Positions 16,249 to 25,278 of a stretch of DNA of 32,016 nt are shown here, piece after piece. Positions within the stretch are counted from its first letter, which is position 1. Each line of letters opens with the position of its first letter. This DNA is from Candidatus Agathobaculum merdigallinarum (GTDB lineage Bacteria; Bacillota; Clostridia; Oscillospirales; Butyricicoccaceae): positions 1 through 32,016 of the forward strand of contig DXDO01000087.1 of the NCBI GenBank assembly GCA_019115425.1. Direction: 5' to 3'. Made by a program: the position numbers and the translations under genes. The notes under the pieces are model-generated. The model did no database searches. It was not told where the DNA came from and saw only the letters and a list, made by a program, of their open reading frames with translations.

Positions 16249-19200
16249 CTTCCGGATCGACCCACGGACAGAGAGCGACTTGCGTGAGCAGATTGCGCGG
16301 CTGGCGCAGTCCTACACGCCCGAATGGGCGTTCGACACGGAAAAACCGGACGTTGGCTCTGTGATCGGTCTGCTGTTTGCCTCCCAGCTTTCGGGCAATA
16401 TTCGGCGGCTCAATCAGGTCGTGGAAAAATACCATACCGAGTTCATCAATCTGCTGGATCTGTCTCTGCAGGCGGCATTCCCGTCGGTGGGCGTTGCTGT
16501 GTTCGATATGATACCGGATACAGTGTCCGGTGTGCTGGTACCGCGCGGTGTCAAGCTGCTTGCGGAGAAGGACGACGAGCGGATTGTTTTCGAAACGCAA
16601 AACGAAGTGTTTGTCACCAGTGCGCGGCTGACGGATATCGTGGGCGTATCCGGCGCACACGGCTGCATTCGTCCGTTACGCGGCGATTGGCGTGCGGAAC
16701 CGCTGCTGCCGGAGCGGATGCTGGGCGGCTGGGAGGAGCCGCGGCCGACAGCGGAGCAGGAGCGCAGCGCCATCAGCCTGTTTGACTATACGGAAGACAA
16801 CATCGCGCGCAGCGCGCTGATTTTATATCATAAGAGCTTGTTTGACACGGCAGAGGGCGTGTCGGTCACCGTTTATGCGCAGGACAGGGCAGGGCGCAGT
16901 CTGGCCTCTTGGCTGAGCGATCCTGCAAACTGCCGATGGAGCTACCTGTCGCAGGACGGCTTGCAGGAGATCGAAGCCCGTGAGGAGGAGAACGGCGGCG
17001 TTATCCTGACGCGCGGCGGGGAAAACCGTCATGTGCAGATCGACGGCGAGGAATACGCGGTGCTGTGCGTGGAAGCCTGCGGCATGCCGCGGGAGTCGGT
17101 CGATCTGAGCAGCCTTACAGTCAGATCCGCCTGCGAGCCAGCCGTGCCGGAGGGTATTATCCATAACGACGAGCAGTTGAGCGCGGAGCGCTGTCTGCCC
17201 TTTGGGCCGACAGCCTCGATCTTTGACGAGTGCTACATCGGACATGACCGTATTTTCCGGCAGCAAGGGGCAGAGATCGAACTGACCTTCACGCTCAGCT
17301 ATGAAGATAAGCTGGTTGATCTTCTGCCTGCACAGGTGGAGGAGAATCTCAAGATCATCAAGCGCCGCCCCCGCCCGGTTCAGATCGGCCGCGCGGAAAC
17401 AAGTGTGCAGCGCATGGCGATCGAATACTACAATGGCAGGGGATGGTATCGGCTGCCCGTGGAAACGGACTGGCAGACCCTGTTCGACGGCACACATGCA
17501 GGCGATGTGTCCATTCGCTTTATTTGCCCGGATGACTGGCGGCCCAGCGTCATCGGCGGAATGGAGGGGCGTATGCTCCGGTTGCGCGTGATGCAGGCGG
17601 ATAACTGCTTTTTGCAGCCTTGTCTGCATCACATGCCTCGGCTGGATGGAATGCGGCTGCGTTACCGTTATACCGGTTCGCGCCGCCTGCCGCAGCGTGT
17701 CGAGCGCATCTGCGGCACTCTGCGCGAGGATATCACTTGGCAGGCGCAGAGCAGCCAGCCGTTTACTGCGTTTGCGCCGCTGCCCTATGCGGAGAATTCC
17801 CTGCTGCTTGGGTTTGACCGGCCGTTCAGCGGCTCGCCGGTCAGCTTGTTTTTTGATGTTGAGGAAAATATACATTTTGAGAGCGTACCGATTCAGTTCT
17901 ACTATTCCTCGCCCACTGGCTTCAAACGGCTGCGCGTGGTGGACGGTACGCGTGCGATGCGGCAGTCCGGCACGGTGCTGTTTTATCCGCCGCAGGATTT
18001 TGCCCGGATCGAGGTGGAAGGCCGACAGCGTTTCTGGCTGCGCCTGACGGACGAGACAGGTGCGTTTGACCGGGGCGGCCGCTACCATGCGGTGATCCGC
18101 AGCCTGTTGACCAATGCAGTCGAGATCCGCAATATCGAAACCATGCCCGAAAAGCAGTTTTATATTGAAACGTCCACACCCAATATGGCATTTCCGCTGG
18201 AGACGGACAATATCCTGTCAGCCGAGGTGTTTGTCAATGAGTTCGGCGCGCTGACGCAGGGCGAAATGCAGGCAATGCTGGGCGAGCGGCCGGAGGATGT
18301 GCGTGTGGAGTACGATTCGCTGGGCGAGATCAGCTCGTTCTTCGTCCGGTGGAACGAGGTGGACAGCTTTGATGCGTCCACCCCCAAAGATCGGCATTAT
18401 CAGATCGACCGGATGCTCGGGCTGCTGCGGTTTGGGGACGGCATTAACGTCATGATCCCGCGCGCGCAGGACAACCCGGCGATCATGGTACGCGTGCAGC
18501 GTTGTGAGGGAATGGCGGGCAACCTGCCGGGCGGTGCCGTCAATCGGCTGTATGGCAACATGATGTATATCGACAGAGTGTACAATCCCATCTCCACGAG
18601 CGCGGGCAGCAATATCGAAAGCGTGGAGAGTGCGCGTTTGCGCGGCACCAACCTGATCAGCGCGCAGAACCGGCTGGTCAGCCCGCTGGATTTTACGCGC
18701 GCGGTGCAGGCATACTCTGCGGTCATCGCCAAGGTGCGCTGCATTCCCGGCTGCGCACCGGACGGGCGACGGGACGGACGGTTGATCTCCATCGCTCTGA
18801 TGATGCAGGACTACCAGTCTGGATCATATTCGTTTAACAACTTGAAAAAGCCGCTTTCGGAATTTCTGCTGGCGCGGTGCGAGGCCACGGTTTCCCCAGA
18901 GGATTTATACCTGACCGAGCCGATATACATTGAGCTTTCGGTGGACGTGTGGGTGGAAACCACACAGCAGGATCAGGCATTTCAGATACAAAATCTGCTC
19001 ACAGCGCGTATCCGAGAGTTTATTGACCCGCTGGGGGACTCGGGCGGCTGGGAGATTGGCAAGCTGCCGGATGAGAACCGCTTTGCCATGTTGCTGCGCA
19101 CCACTAAAATGGACGCGGTCGTCCGCAGATTCTGCGTCAGCGTGCGCCGTGTGGAACATGACGGGGTGCATGAGTGCAGTCTGAACGATTTGCCGCGCTC

Positions 19201-19258
19201 GCCATTTATGATCGGCGTCAATGGTGAACATCGGGTGCATGTCATGTTTGTCGGCTGA
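16232..19258 (+). CDS. Large Baseplate_J wedge protein (Afp11-like)
   Basis: 1008 residues, ATG 16232 with GGAGGAGGAGA upstream. The N-terminus (FRIDPRTESDLREQIARLAQSYTPEWAFDTEKPDVGSVIGLLFA) is typical of eCIS large wedge proteins. The C-terminal third carries the Baseplate-J segment: a GDGINVMIPRA strand, GNLPGGAVNRLYG, ESVESARLRG, and a C-terminal block with VDVWVETTQQDQAFQIQNLL. The middle (about 180-620) is beta-rich. It forms the wedge arms that couple contact to sheath contraction. It is followed 27 bases later by a second, shorter J-type protein. Confidence 0.9.
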   Translation: MGRSNDFRIDPRTESDLREQIARLAQSYTPEWAFDTEKPDVGSVIGLLFASQLSGNIRRLNQVVEKYHTEFINLLDLSLQAAFPSVGVAVFDMIPDTVSGVLVPRGVKLLAEKDDERIVFETQNEVFVTSARLTDIVGVSGAHGCIRPLRGDWRAEPLLPERMLGGWEEPRPTAEQERSAISLFDYTEDNIARSALILYHKSLFDTAEGVSVTVYAQDRAGRSLASWLSDPANCRWSYLSQDGLQEIEAREEENGGVILTRGGENRHVQIDGEEYAVLCVEACGMPRESVDLSSLTVRSACEPAVPEGIIHNDEQLSAERCLPFGPTASIFDECYIGHDRIFRQQGAEIELTFTLSYEDKLVDLLPAQVEENLKIIKRRPRPVQIGRAETSVQRMAIEYYNGRGWYRLPVETDWQTLFDGTHAGDVSIRFICPDDWRPSVIGGMEGRMLRLRVMQADNCFLQPCLHHMPRLDGMRLRYRYTGSRRLPQRVERICGTLREDITWQAQSSQPFTAFAPLPYAENSLLLGFDRPFSGSPVSLFFDVEENIHFESVPIQFYYSSPTGFKRLRVVDGTRAMRQSGTVLFYPPQDFARIEVEGRQRFWLRLTDETGAFDRGGRYHAVIRSLLTNAVEIRNIETMPEKQFYIETSTPNMAFPLETDNILSAEVFVNEFGALTQGEMQAMLGERPEDVRVEYDSLGEISSFFVRWNEVDSFDASTPKDRHYQIDRMLGLLRFGDGINVMIPRAQDNPAIMVRVQRCEGMAGNLPGGAVNRLYGNMMYIDRVYNPISTSAGSNIESVESARLRGTNLISAQNRLVSPLDFTRAVQAYSAVIAKVRCIPGCAPDGRRDGRLISIALMMQDYQSGSYSFNNLKKPLSEFLLARCEATVSPEDLYLTEPIYIELSVDVWVETTQQDQAFQIQNLLTARIREFIDPLGDSGGWEIGKLPDENRFAMLLRTTKMDAVVRRFCVSVRRVEHDGVHECSLNDLPRSPFMIGVNGEHRVHVMFVG

Positions 19259-19285
19259 CGGCGTCCGTAAACTGGAGGTATACCT

Positions 19286-21406
19286 ATGCTGCACAGCATA
19301 AAATTGAATGATCAGGACTATGAGCAGCTGCTCGGCGAAGCGCTTGCCCGGATTCCCCTTTATACCAATGAGTGGACCAACTTCAATGTCTCCGATCCGG
19401 GCGTTACGATTTTGCAGAACCTGTCCTCTTTTTCTTTGCTGCAGCAAAGTCTGCTGGACGAGGTGACGGACGAGCTGCGGGAAAGGCTGCTTGGCCTGCT
19501 TGGCTATCATCCGAAGAGCCTCAAGGCGGCAAAGCTGCTCGTCGCGCCCGAGGAGGCATCCTATCGCGTGCTACCGGCGCAGGAAAAGCTGCTGCTTGGC
19601 AGTCTCAGCTTTGAAACCAGGGAAAGAACCGAGCTGATTCCGTGGTCGGTGGCGGGCGTGTTTGCGGAAAGCAGTGGACAGATTCGAGATCTGACCTATC
19701 CTCTGCAGTATGCGCGTCACGCCTCGGTGCAGTTGTTTGGCGACCGCCCCCAAGCGGGAGACAGCCTGATATTCATTCTGGAGGGCACGCTGCGCGCGGG
19801 GATGGAGCTGCATTTCTATGTGGGTGCGGAAAACGAAAGTTGGCGCAATCCGTTCGATGAAGCAGAGGAACTTTCCTTCGCACGCATGCGCTGGCAGTAT
19901 TATACGGAGCAGGGCTGGATGGACGTGGTATGTGAGGATGAAACGCACGGCTTTTTGCTCAGCGGCGGCTTGCATTTGCATCTGGGGCAAAAAGAGCCTG
20001 CCCGGTTCGAGGAAATGTCAGTGCACGGCTTTGCCGTGCGCTGCGAGCTGGAGTATGCGGAGTACGACATCGCCCCGCGCGTCACTCTGCTGCTCGGCGG
20101 CCTGTTTGAGGTAGAGCAGCGCGATACGCATGCCGCGTCATTCCGCTTTCCCGGTGCAGACGAGATTCGGATCGAAAGCGCGATGACGCGCTATGAAAAT
20201 CTGTTTGTCTACTGCCGCGAGACAGAAGAGGGGCCGTATCTGCCCTATACGCCTGTTGCCAATGCGACGGCGGGGCAGGGGCGATTCTGTGTGCGGCGGG
20301 ATGAGGCCGACGGTACGATAGCGCTCCGGTTTGACCGGGAACGATTCGGTTATGCACCCATCGAGCAGTCGGACGCGGTCTGTGTGGTGTGCTACGACAC
20401 GGAAACACTGCATCGGCGTGAGATCGGCATTGCCTACGGTTATGAGAATCAGGAACTGGATATCACCGGCTTGACGGATGTGCTGCCGGAGGGGTTCAGT
20501 GTGCTGGCAGAAACCGAGCAGCCGGACGGTCAGACGGGCTATCGCAGGATTGAACCGCAGGACGGGCGCGAAGACAGCATCTGTTATGAGGTCATCCCCT
20601 CGGAAGGAACGATCCGCATCCGGCATAATGGCATGGGTGGGGCGACGCGTCTGTGGCTGTGCGACGCGGTGACAACCGCAGGCAGCATGGGCAACCTGCG
20701 TGCCAACGCACATCTGGGCTCAGCGCCCGATCCGTATTTCCCTGATGAGCCGCGCGGCCCGTATTACATAGCGCCCGGCAGCGGCACTGGGGGACGCTCG
20801 GCAGAGACGGTTGACGAACTGCGCCGCCGCATGGTCGCCGACCTGCGCAGCCGCCGCAGCGCGGTGAGCGAGGAGGACTATGAGCAGGCGGTGCGGCAGA
20901 CGCCCGGCTTGTGCATTCATAAGGTGCGCGCCGTAGCGGATGAGCAGCAAAATCTTGTCCGGATCACAGTAAAATGCCATACGGAAGACAACAGGCCGGA
21001 GTTGCCTGCCTGCTATCTGGAGCAGATCAAACGGCAGCTGGATGACTACCGCATGATCGCAACCCGTATTGAGCTGCGGCAGCCGCAATATGTGCCGGTC
21101 GACGTGACCGCAGTTGTCCATGTGCGCAATTATTATGAGAACGCGCGTGCGGAGATCACGGATATGTTGCGCAGAGAACTGGATTATATCACCTCAGATC
21201 ACAGTTTTGGCGAAACCATCCGCTTTACTGAGCTGTACCGCAAGCTGGAGACGATGCAGTGCGTGGACAGTGTATACATGCTGTCTATGCAGCCCGCTCC
21301 GGGCACGGATGCGACTTTGCAGGGAGCGGACATTGTACTGGGGGAGAGCAGTCTCTGCCATCTGGGTCGGCTGACGCTTGAGATCAACACATCGCTTGCG
21401 CATTGA
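19286..21406 (+). CDS. Second Baseplate_J wedge protein (Afp12-like)
   Basis: 706 residues, GGAGG at 19272-19276, ATG 19286. The N-terminal block (SIKLNDQDYEQLLGEALARIPLYTNEWTNFNVSDPGVTILQNL) is the usual opening of the shorter eCIS wedge protein. The C-terminal part (GRSAETVDELRRRMVADLRSRRSAVSEEDYEQAV, then HIxxVRAV, and YVPVDVTAVVHVRNYYENA) is the Baseplate_J domain. It pairs with the preceding protein to build the wedge. The two share the J fold but have diverged strongly. Confidence 0.9.
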   Translation: MLHSIKLNDQDYEQLLGEALARIPLYTNEWTNFNVSDPGVTILQNLSSFSLLQQSLLDEVTDELRERLLGLLGYHPKSLKAAKLLVAPEEASYRVLPAQEKLLLGSLSFETRERTELIPWSVAGVFAESSGQIRDLTYPLQYARHASVQLFGDRPQAGDSLIFILEGTLRAGMELHFYVGAENESWRNPFDEAEELSFARMRWQYYTEQGWMDVVCEDETHGFLLSGGLHLHLGQKEPARFEEMSVHGFAVRCELEYAEYDIAPRVTLLLGGLFEVEQRDTHAASFRFPGADEIRIESAMTRYENLFVYCRETEEGPYLPYTPVANATAGQGRFCVRRDEADGTIALRFDRERFGYAPIEQSDAVCVVCYDTETLHRREIGIAYGYENQELDITGLTDVLPEGFSVLAETEQPDGQTGYRRIEPQDGREDSICYEVIPSEGTIRIRHNGMGGATRLWLCDAVTTAGSMGNLRANAHLGSAPDPYFPDEPRGPYYIAPGSGTGGRSAETVDELRRRMVADLRSRRSAVSEEDYEQAVRQTPGLCIHKVRAVADEQQNLVRITVKCHTEDNRPELPACYLEQIKRQLDDYRMIATRIELRQPQYVPVDVTAVVHVRNYYENARAEITDMLRRELDYITSDHSFGETIRFTELYRKLETMQCVDSVYMLSMQPAPGTDATLQGADIVLGESSLCHLGRLTLEINTSLAH

Positions 21407-21428
21407 CTGCGCGGAATGAGGAATATCG

Positions 21429-22502
21429 ATGGAGAGCTTACTGAAAAAATACCGCATCGGGCATAGCCGCTTACGCGGCGGCAGCCTGTATGGGATGGAG
21501 GTCGACGGGAACAGTGTACGCACCATAGAAGGAGAGGGATACCATGCCCTTTTCCTGTGCGCGCTGGATGCGGGACGGGAAGACTGCGAGTGGGGGCGGT
21601 TCGTGCTGCGGGCAGAGCTGCCGCGCGATATGGTGCTGGTCATCCATGCGCTTGCTTCGGATGAAAACCGTATCCTGCGGGACGGGCAGGAAATGCTGAC
21701 AGACGATTTCCTGCGGGAGGAGACGGACGCGCGCCGTAAAAAGCGCCTGTTTGAGCTTTCGGATTCCATACGGCAGGCGGGGGCGCAGGATATCCTGCTG
21801 TACGGTCAGCGCGGACGCTACCTATGGCTGTGTATCGAGTTGATTGGTGCGGGAAGCGCTTGCCTGCATGATATGCAAGTGTACACGCCGGGGGATAACT
21901 TCCTGCAGACCTTTCCGGAGGTGTACCGCCGTAACGGCGAGTTTCTGCACCGTTATCTATCGGTGTTTTCCTCACTGTATAACGATCTGCAGGAGGAGAT
22001 CGACAGCTTGCCTGCCCTGTTCGATCTGGATACGGCGCCAGCGGCGCTGCTGCCGGAATTTGCGCGGTGGATCGGGCTGGAGATGGACGGCGGATTTCTG
22101 AATGAAGATCAGTGCCGTCGGCTGATCCGGTCGGGATTCCGTCTGCTGTCCCGCAAGGGGACGCGCGCGGCAATCGAGGAGGCTATCCATCTGTTGGTGG
22201 AGGAGCCGGTGTACATACTGGAGCGTGTCGGGGCAGAGGGTTGCCGGGAGCAGGGGCGTGAGGAACCGTTTGCTTTTACTGTGCTGATTGCGCGACAGTC
22301 GGATGAGCAGCTCCATACCAAGCTGCTGTATCTGATCAACCAGTTCCGGCCAATCCGTACCCGTGTGAGCATTGTCTTTTTGGGCGATTGTATTGGCATG
22401 GACTATCACTGTTATTTGGATATCAACGCCTCGCTGGTGCAAAGCGCCGGAGGCAGTTTAAACGGCGGGGCAGCGCTCAATGGCCTGACCTGCCTGCAAT
22501 AA
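21429..22502 (+). CDS. Tail protein I / baseplate protein (P2 gpI-like)
   Basis: 357 residues. Residues about 155-280 match the phage tail protein I block: DNFLQTFPEVYRRNGEFLHRYLSVFSSLYNDLQEEIDSLP, then LLPEFARWIGLEMDGGFLNEDQCRRLI and SRKGTRAAIEEAIHLLV. The first about 150 residues are a beta-sandwich-like extension, possibly the docking point for a fibre. The gene closes the structural block of the operon. No separate tail fibre gene follows in the window, so target recognition may depend on this extension or on a gene elsewhere. Weak ribosome binding site (TGAGGA). Confidence 0.87.
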   Translation: MESLLKKYRIGHSRLRGGSLYGMEVDGNSVRTIEGEGYHALFLCALDAGREDCEWGRFVLRAELPRDMVLVIHALASDENRILRDGQEMLTDDFLREETDARRKKRLFELSDSIRQAGAQDILLYGQRGRYLWLCIELIGAGSACLHDMQVYTPGDNFLQTFPEVYRRNGEFLHRYLSVFSSLYNDLQEEIDSLPALFDLDTAPAALLPEFARWIGLEMDGGFLNEDQCRRLIRSGFRLLSRKGTRAAIEEAIHLLVEEPVYILERVGAEGCREQGREEPFAFTVLIARQSDEQLHTKLLYLINQFRPIRTRVSIVFLGDCIGMDYHCYLDINASLVQSAGGSLNGGAALNGLTCLQ

Positions 22503-22530
22503 CCAATCAAGATCAAAGGAGCGAATGATC

Positions 22531-22830
22531 ATGACAATTCAGACCAACCGGAACGGAACCACGACGACACTGGTGATCGAGGGTCGTGTGGACACCATGA
22601 CCAGTCCCCAGCTGCAGCAAGCTGTGTTGGAGGCATTTCAAGGCGCAGAAAAGGTCGTGCTCGACTTTGAAAAGGTTGCGTATATCAGCAGCGCCGGTCT
22701 GCGTGTGCTGCTCATCGGGCAGAAGACGGCGCAGTCCAAACATATGTCTATGATACTGACCAATGTAGGGGATACGGTGAAGAACGTGCTGGACATGGTC
22801 GGCTTCACCTCGGTTATGACCATCGAGTAA
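22531..22830 (+). CDS. STAS-domain anti-anti-sigma factor (RsbV/SpoIIAA-like)
   Basis: 99 residues from ATG 22531; AAAGGAG at 22515-22521 gives a 9-base spacer, so I prefer it to ATG 22525, which is only 3 bases away. It has the complete STAS fold: TLVIEGRVDTMTSPQLQQAV, VVLDFEKVAYISSAGLRVLL, and a C-terminal helix with VLDMVGF. The Ser at about residue 54 in ISSAGL is the site phosphorylated by RsbW/SpoIIAB-type kinases. Unphosphorylated protein would sequester the kinase, releasing its partner. It is the last gene of the injection-system operon, so it probably links particle synthesis or firing to a partner-switch signal. The matching kinase is encoded at 25279 but its start looks damaged. 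Confidence 0.93.
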   Translation: MTIQTNRNGTTTTLVIEGRVDTMTSPQLQQAVLEAFQGAEKVVLDFEKVAYISSAGLRVLLIGQKTAQSKHMSMILTNVGDTVKNVLDMVGFTSVMTIE

Positions 22831-22837
22831 ACATCAG

Positions 22838-22869
22838 GCGGAAAGATACAGGTCTTTCCGCTCTTTTTC
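22838..22869 (+). terminator. Intrinsic terminator after the injection-system operon
   Basis: A perfect 9-bp stem, GCGGAAAGA (22838-22846) and TCTTTCCGC (22853-22861), with a 6-base loop, is followed by TCTTTTT. It lies 7 bases after the STAS stop and 30 bases before the SLH gene. Confidence 0.9.
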
Positions 22870-22898
22870 CACATTATCAAGCAAAGGGGGCGTGCCCT

Positions 22899-25259
22899 GT
22901 GGGCAGAAGGATGCAATGCATGGTACGACTGCTGTTTTCATGCACAATCTGTATACTGGCGGTTTTTCTATCGGCCGCAGCAGCGCAGGTGCGGCAGGAA
23001 ACACTCGACTGCACGGCATTTGAGGGATCGATGATCAACGCGTCGGAGGGATGGTACTGGGACCAGAAGACCAACACCCTCACGCTGATCAATGCGGACA
23101 TACGTCCAGCAACCAAATGGACCGTTGTCAACAACCAGGTGGTCGAGGATATGGCAGTGAATGGCATTGTGCTGCCCGCCGGATCGACGGTCGTGCTGCT
23201 GGGGGAGAATACGGTCTCCGCGCGTGCATATGGCGTGTATTCAACGGGGACAATTTCGTTTGTGCAGAAGACCATTCTAGCGCCGGATGACCTTTCTCAG
23301 TTAAATGGAAATGCGAATGGTACACTGGAGATCACAGGGGAAAAACAGGCGGTTTTGGTGGGCGGTCTGCAAAATGAAGGTACGCTGACCGCAGGAAGCG
23401 ACTGGTATACCGCTGTTGAAACGGCATCACCGGGGACAAACCGGTATGCCTGCTTTACGCTCTCGCCGCGTATTGTCATTGACGTCACAGACTGTGGCGT
23501 TGAGTTGGAGGACGACGGTTTTTACCTTAATCAGCGCGGTGTGATGAGCACAAAATATGCTGCGCTTGGGCAATATACGATCACTGGTGCATCAAACGCG
23601 GCCAGCCATGCGATCCGGGTGCGTGCAGGCGAAGCGGTTACAGTTACACTGGAAAACGTACGGTTGGACTTGAGCGAGCAGCGTTGGAAAAGTCCGTTTG
23701 AACTGGAAGAGGGGGCAAGCGTAGAACTGATCCTAAAAGGGGAAAACGAACTGCGTGCCGGTACGACCCGTGCCGCCGTCGAGGTGGCGGAGGGTGCGTC
23801 TCTTACTGTTTCAGCGGACAGCACAGGCGGGCTGATCGCTGTGAGCGGCGCGGGCGCGGCCGGAATTGGCGGCGGTACAGGTAAGGCATGCGGCTCGGTG
23901 CAGATTCAGGGCGGTGTGATTGAAGCTGCCGGAATGAGCGGCGGCGCAGGCATCGGACAGGGGTCAGGCGGAACAGACGGCAGCTTTTCTGTTTCCGGAG
24001 GCCAATTGCGGCTGACCGGCGGCTATGGTGCTGCTGGCTTGGGCAGTGGATCAGGAGGTATGGGCGGCACGGCTGTTGTTTCGGGAGGAACCCTGACGGC
24101 ACGCGGCGGTTCAAACGCACCGGGAGTGGGTGCGGGTGCGGATGCTCAGAACTTCCAGACAACGATTTCCGGGGGCACAGTCGCTGCGACTGGCGGCAGG
24201 AGCGCGCCGGGCATCGGCGCGGGCACCGGCGCTGGTGGATGTTCGGCAACGATATTGGGCGGCACTGTGCAGGCGGGCGGCGGCTACGGTGCGTCGGGCA
24301 TGAGCGCAGGCGGTGACAGCGAGGCACTGACGACTGAAGAGGGCGTAATTCCGGTACAGCCCGAGGAGGACGAAACACAGGGTGCTCCCAACACTATGAC
24401 GGTTTCCGGCGGCAGCGTTTCCGCGGCGGCGGGCAGAGGCAGTGGCGTGTCGGCTGTTGGGACAAATGTGTCCGGCGGCAGCCATGTTGCAGAGATTGCT
24501 GCAGTGAACGAGCCTGATTTTGCTATGCCGCAGGATAATAGCGCGCAAACCTATACCAGTTATCTGGACAGCCTTCCTACGGAGGAGGATGTGAAAGAAG
24601 AAAACGGCGGCACAACGGATCCGGACGAACCAGATGAGCCGAGCGAACCAGATTACACAGGTTTGGCAGAGGAGTTGTTTGACGATCTGGACGAGAATGC
24701 ATGGTATATGGCTGCGCTGGATTTTGCCGCGGGAAACGAACTGATTGATGCGGTAAATGGCGGGCAGACTTTTGCACCGAACCAGCCTGCAACACGCGCC
24801 GTCGTGGTCGAGGCGCTGTGGCGCTTGTGCGGCAGACCGGAGACCGAAGCCGGGACGGGCTATAACGATGTTCCGGCGGATGCAGTAAACGCGGCCTCGA
24901 TTGCATGGGCGCAGCAGGCCGGCATCGTCATGGGAGACGGTGACGGCAACTTCCGGCCGGAGGATAATATCACGCGGCAGGAGATGTGTGCGGTGCTCGC
25001 CCGGTTTGCCGCATGGCGCGGTTATCTGCTGCAAGCTTCCCTGCAGGGTGAGTTTGCCGATGCGGATGAGATTGCCGTATGGGCGCGTGAAGCGGTATAT
25101 CTGTGCCGCGGCAGCGGCCTGGTGGAGGGCCGCGAAGATGGAAAATTCTATCCGAACGATCCCGTAACGCGCGCGGAGCTGGCGCAGATGCTATATAATT
25201 TGGATCAAATGCAGGCAGAAAGGGAGGAAAAGGATGAAACAGCTATGAGTTCCTGCTAA
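22899..25259 (+). CDS. Secreted surface protein with glycine-rich beta repeats and three C-terminal SLH domains
   Basis: 786 residues from GTG 22899 (AAAGGGGG at 22883-22890). A signal peptide of about 30 residues is followed by a beta-rich region. At about residues 317-470 there are five or six roughly 29-residue repeats of the type GGxGIGxGSGG...VSGGTLxAxGG, as seen in right-handed beta-helix surface proteins. An acidic Asp/Glu/Pro linker (about 560-585) leads to three SLH domains (about 587-645, 650-712, 715-775), with DVPADAVNAASIAWAQQAGIVMGDGDGNFRPEDNITR typical. SLH domains bind pyruvylated cell-wall polymer, so the protein should be displayed on the cell surface. The C-terminus overlaps the ribosome binding site of the RsbW-like gene. 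Function unknown; adhesin or carbohydrate-binding role is possible. Confidence 0.9.
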   Translation: MGRRMQCMVRLLFSCTICILAVFLSAAAAQVRQETLDCTAFEGSMINASEGWYWDQKTNTLTLINADIRPATKWTVVNNQVVEDMAVNGIVLPAGSTVVLLGENTVSARAYGVYSTGTISFVQKTILAPDDLSQLNGNANGTLEITGEKQAVLVGGLQNEGTLTAGSDWYTAVETASPGTNRYACFTLSPRIVIDVTDCGVELEDDGFYLNQRGVMSTKYAALGQYTITGASNAASHAIRVRAGEAVTVTLENVRLDLSEQRWKSPFELEEGASVELILKGENELRAGTTRAAVEVAEGASLTVSADSTGGLIAVSGAGAAGIGGGTGKACGSVQIQGGVIEAAGMSGGAGIGQGSGGTDGSFSVSGGQLRLTGGYGAAGLGSGSGGMGGTAVVSGGTLTARGGSNAPGVGAGADAQNFQTTISGGTVAATGGRSAPGIGAGTGAGGCSATILGGTVQAGGGYGASGMSAGGDSEALTTEEGVIPVQPEEDETQGAPNTMTVSGGSVSAAAGRGSGVSAVGTNVSGGSHVAEIAAVNEPDFAMPQDNSAQTYTSYLDSLPTEEDVKEENGGTTDPDEPDEPSEPDYTGLAEELFDDLDENAWYMAALDFAAGNELIDAVNGGQTFAPNQPATRAVVVEALWRLCGRPETEAGTGYNDVPADAVNAASIAWAQQAGIVMGDGDGNFRPEDNITRQEMCAVLARFAAWRGYLLQASLQGEFADADEIAVWAREAVYLCRGSGLVEGREDGKFYPNDPVTRAELAQMLYNLDQMQAEREEKDETAMSSC

Positions 25260-25278
25260 GCTGGAGCAGTTAGACCAT

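Noticed and set aside
16823..18088. 421-codon minus-strand frame within the Baseplate_J gene
   Set aside because: It is antisense to a gene with clear family motifs and shows no motif or start signal of its own.
3748..22502. Prophage or defective phage
   Set aside because: No terminase, portal, capsid, head-tail joining, lysis or integrase gene, and DUF4255, DUF4280, DUF6760 and CIS-tube families point to an eCIS.
3748..22502. Type VI secretion system
   Set aside because: No TssJ/L/M membrane complex, TssB/C split sheath or ClpV is present, and hub and spike are separate genes with a long phage-type sheath.
23850..24310. Glycine-rich repeats as a CRISPR or satellite repeat
   Set aside because: The repeats are in-frame protein repeats of about 29 residues with varied codons, not identical DNA units with spacers.
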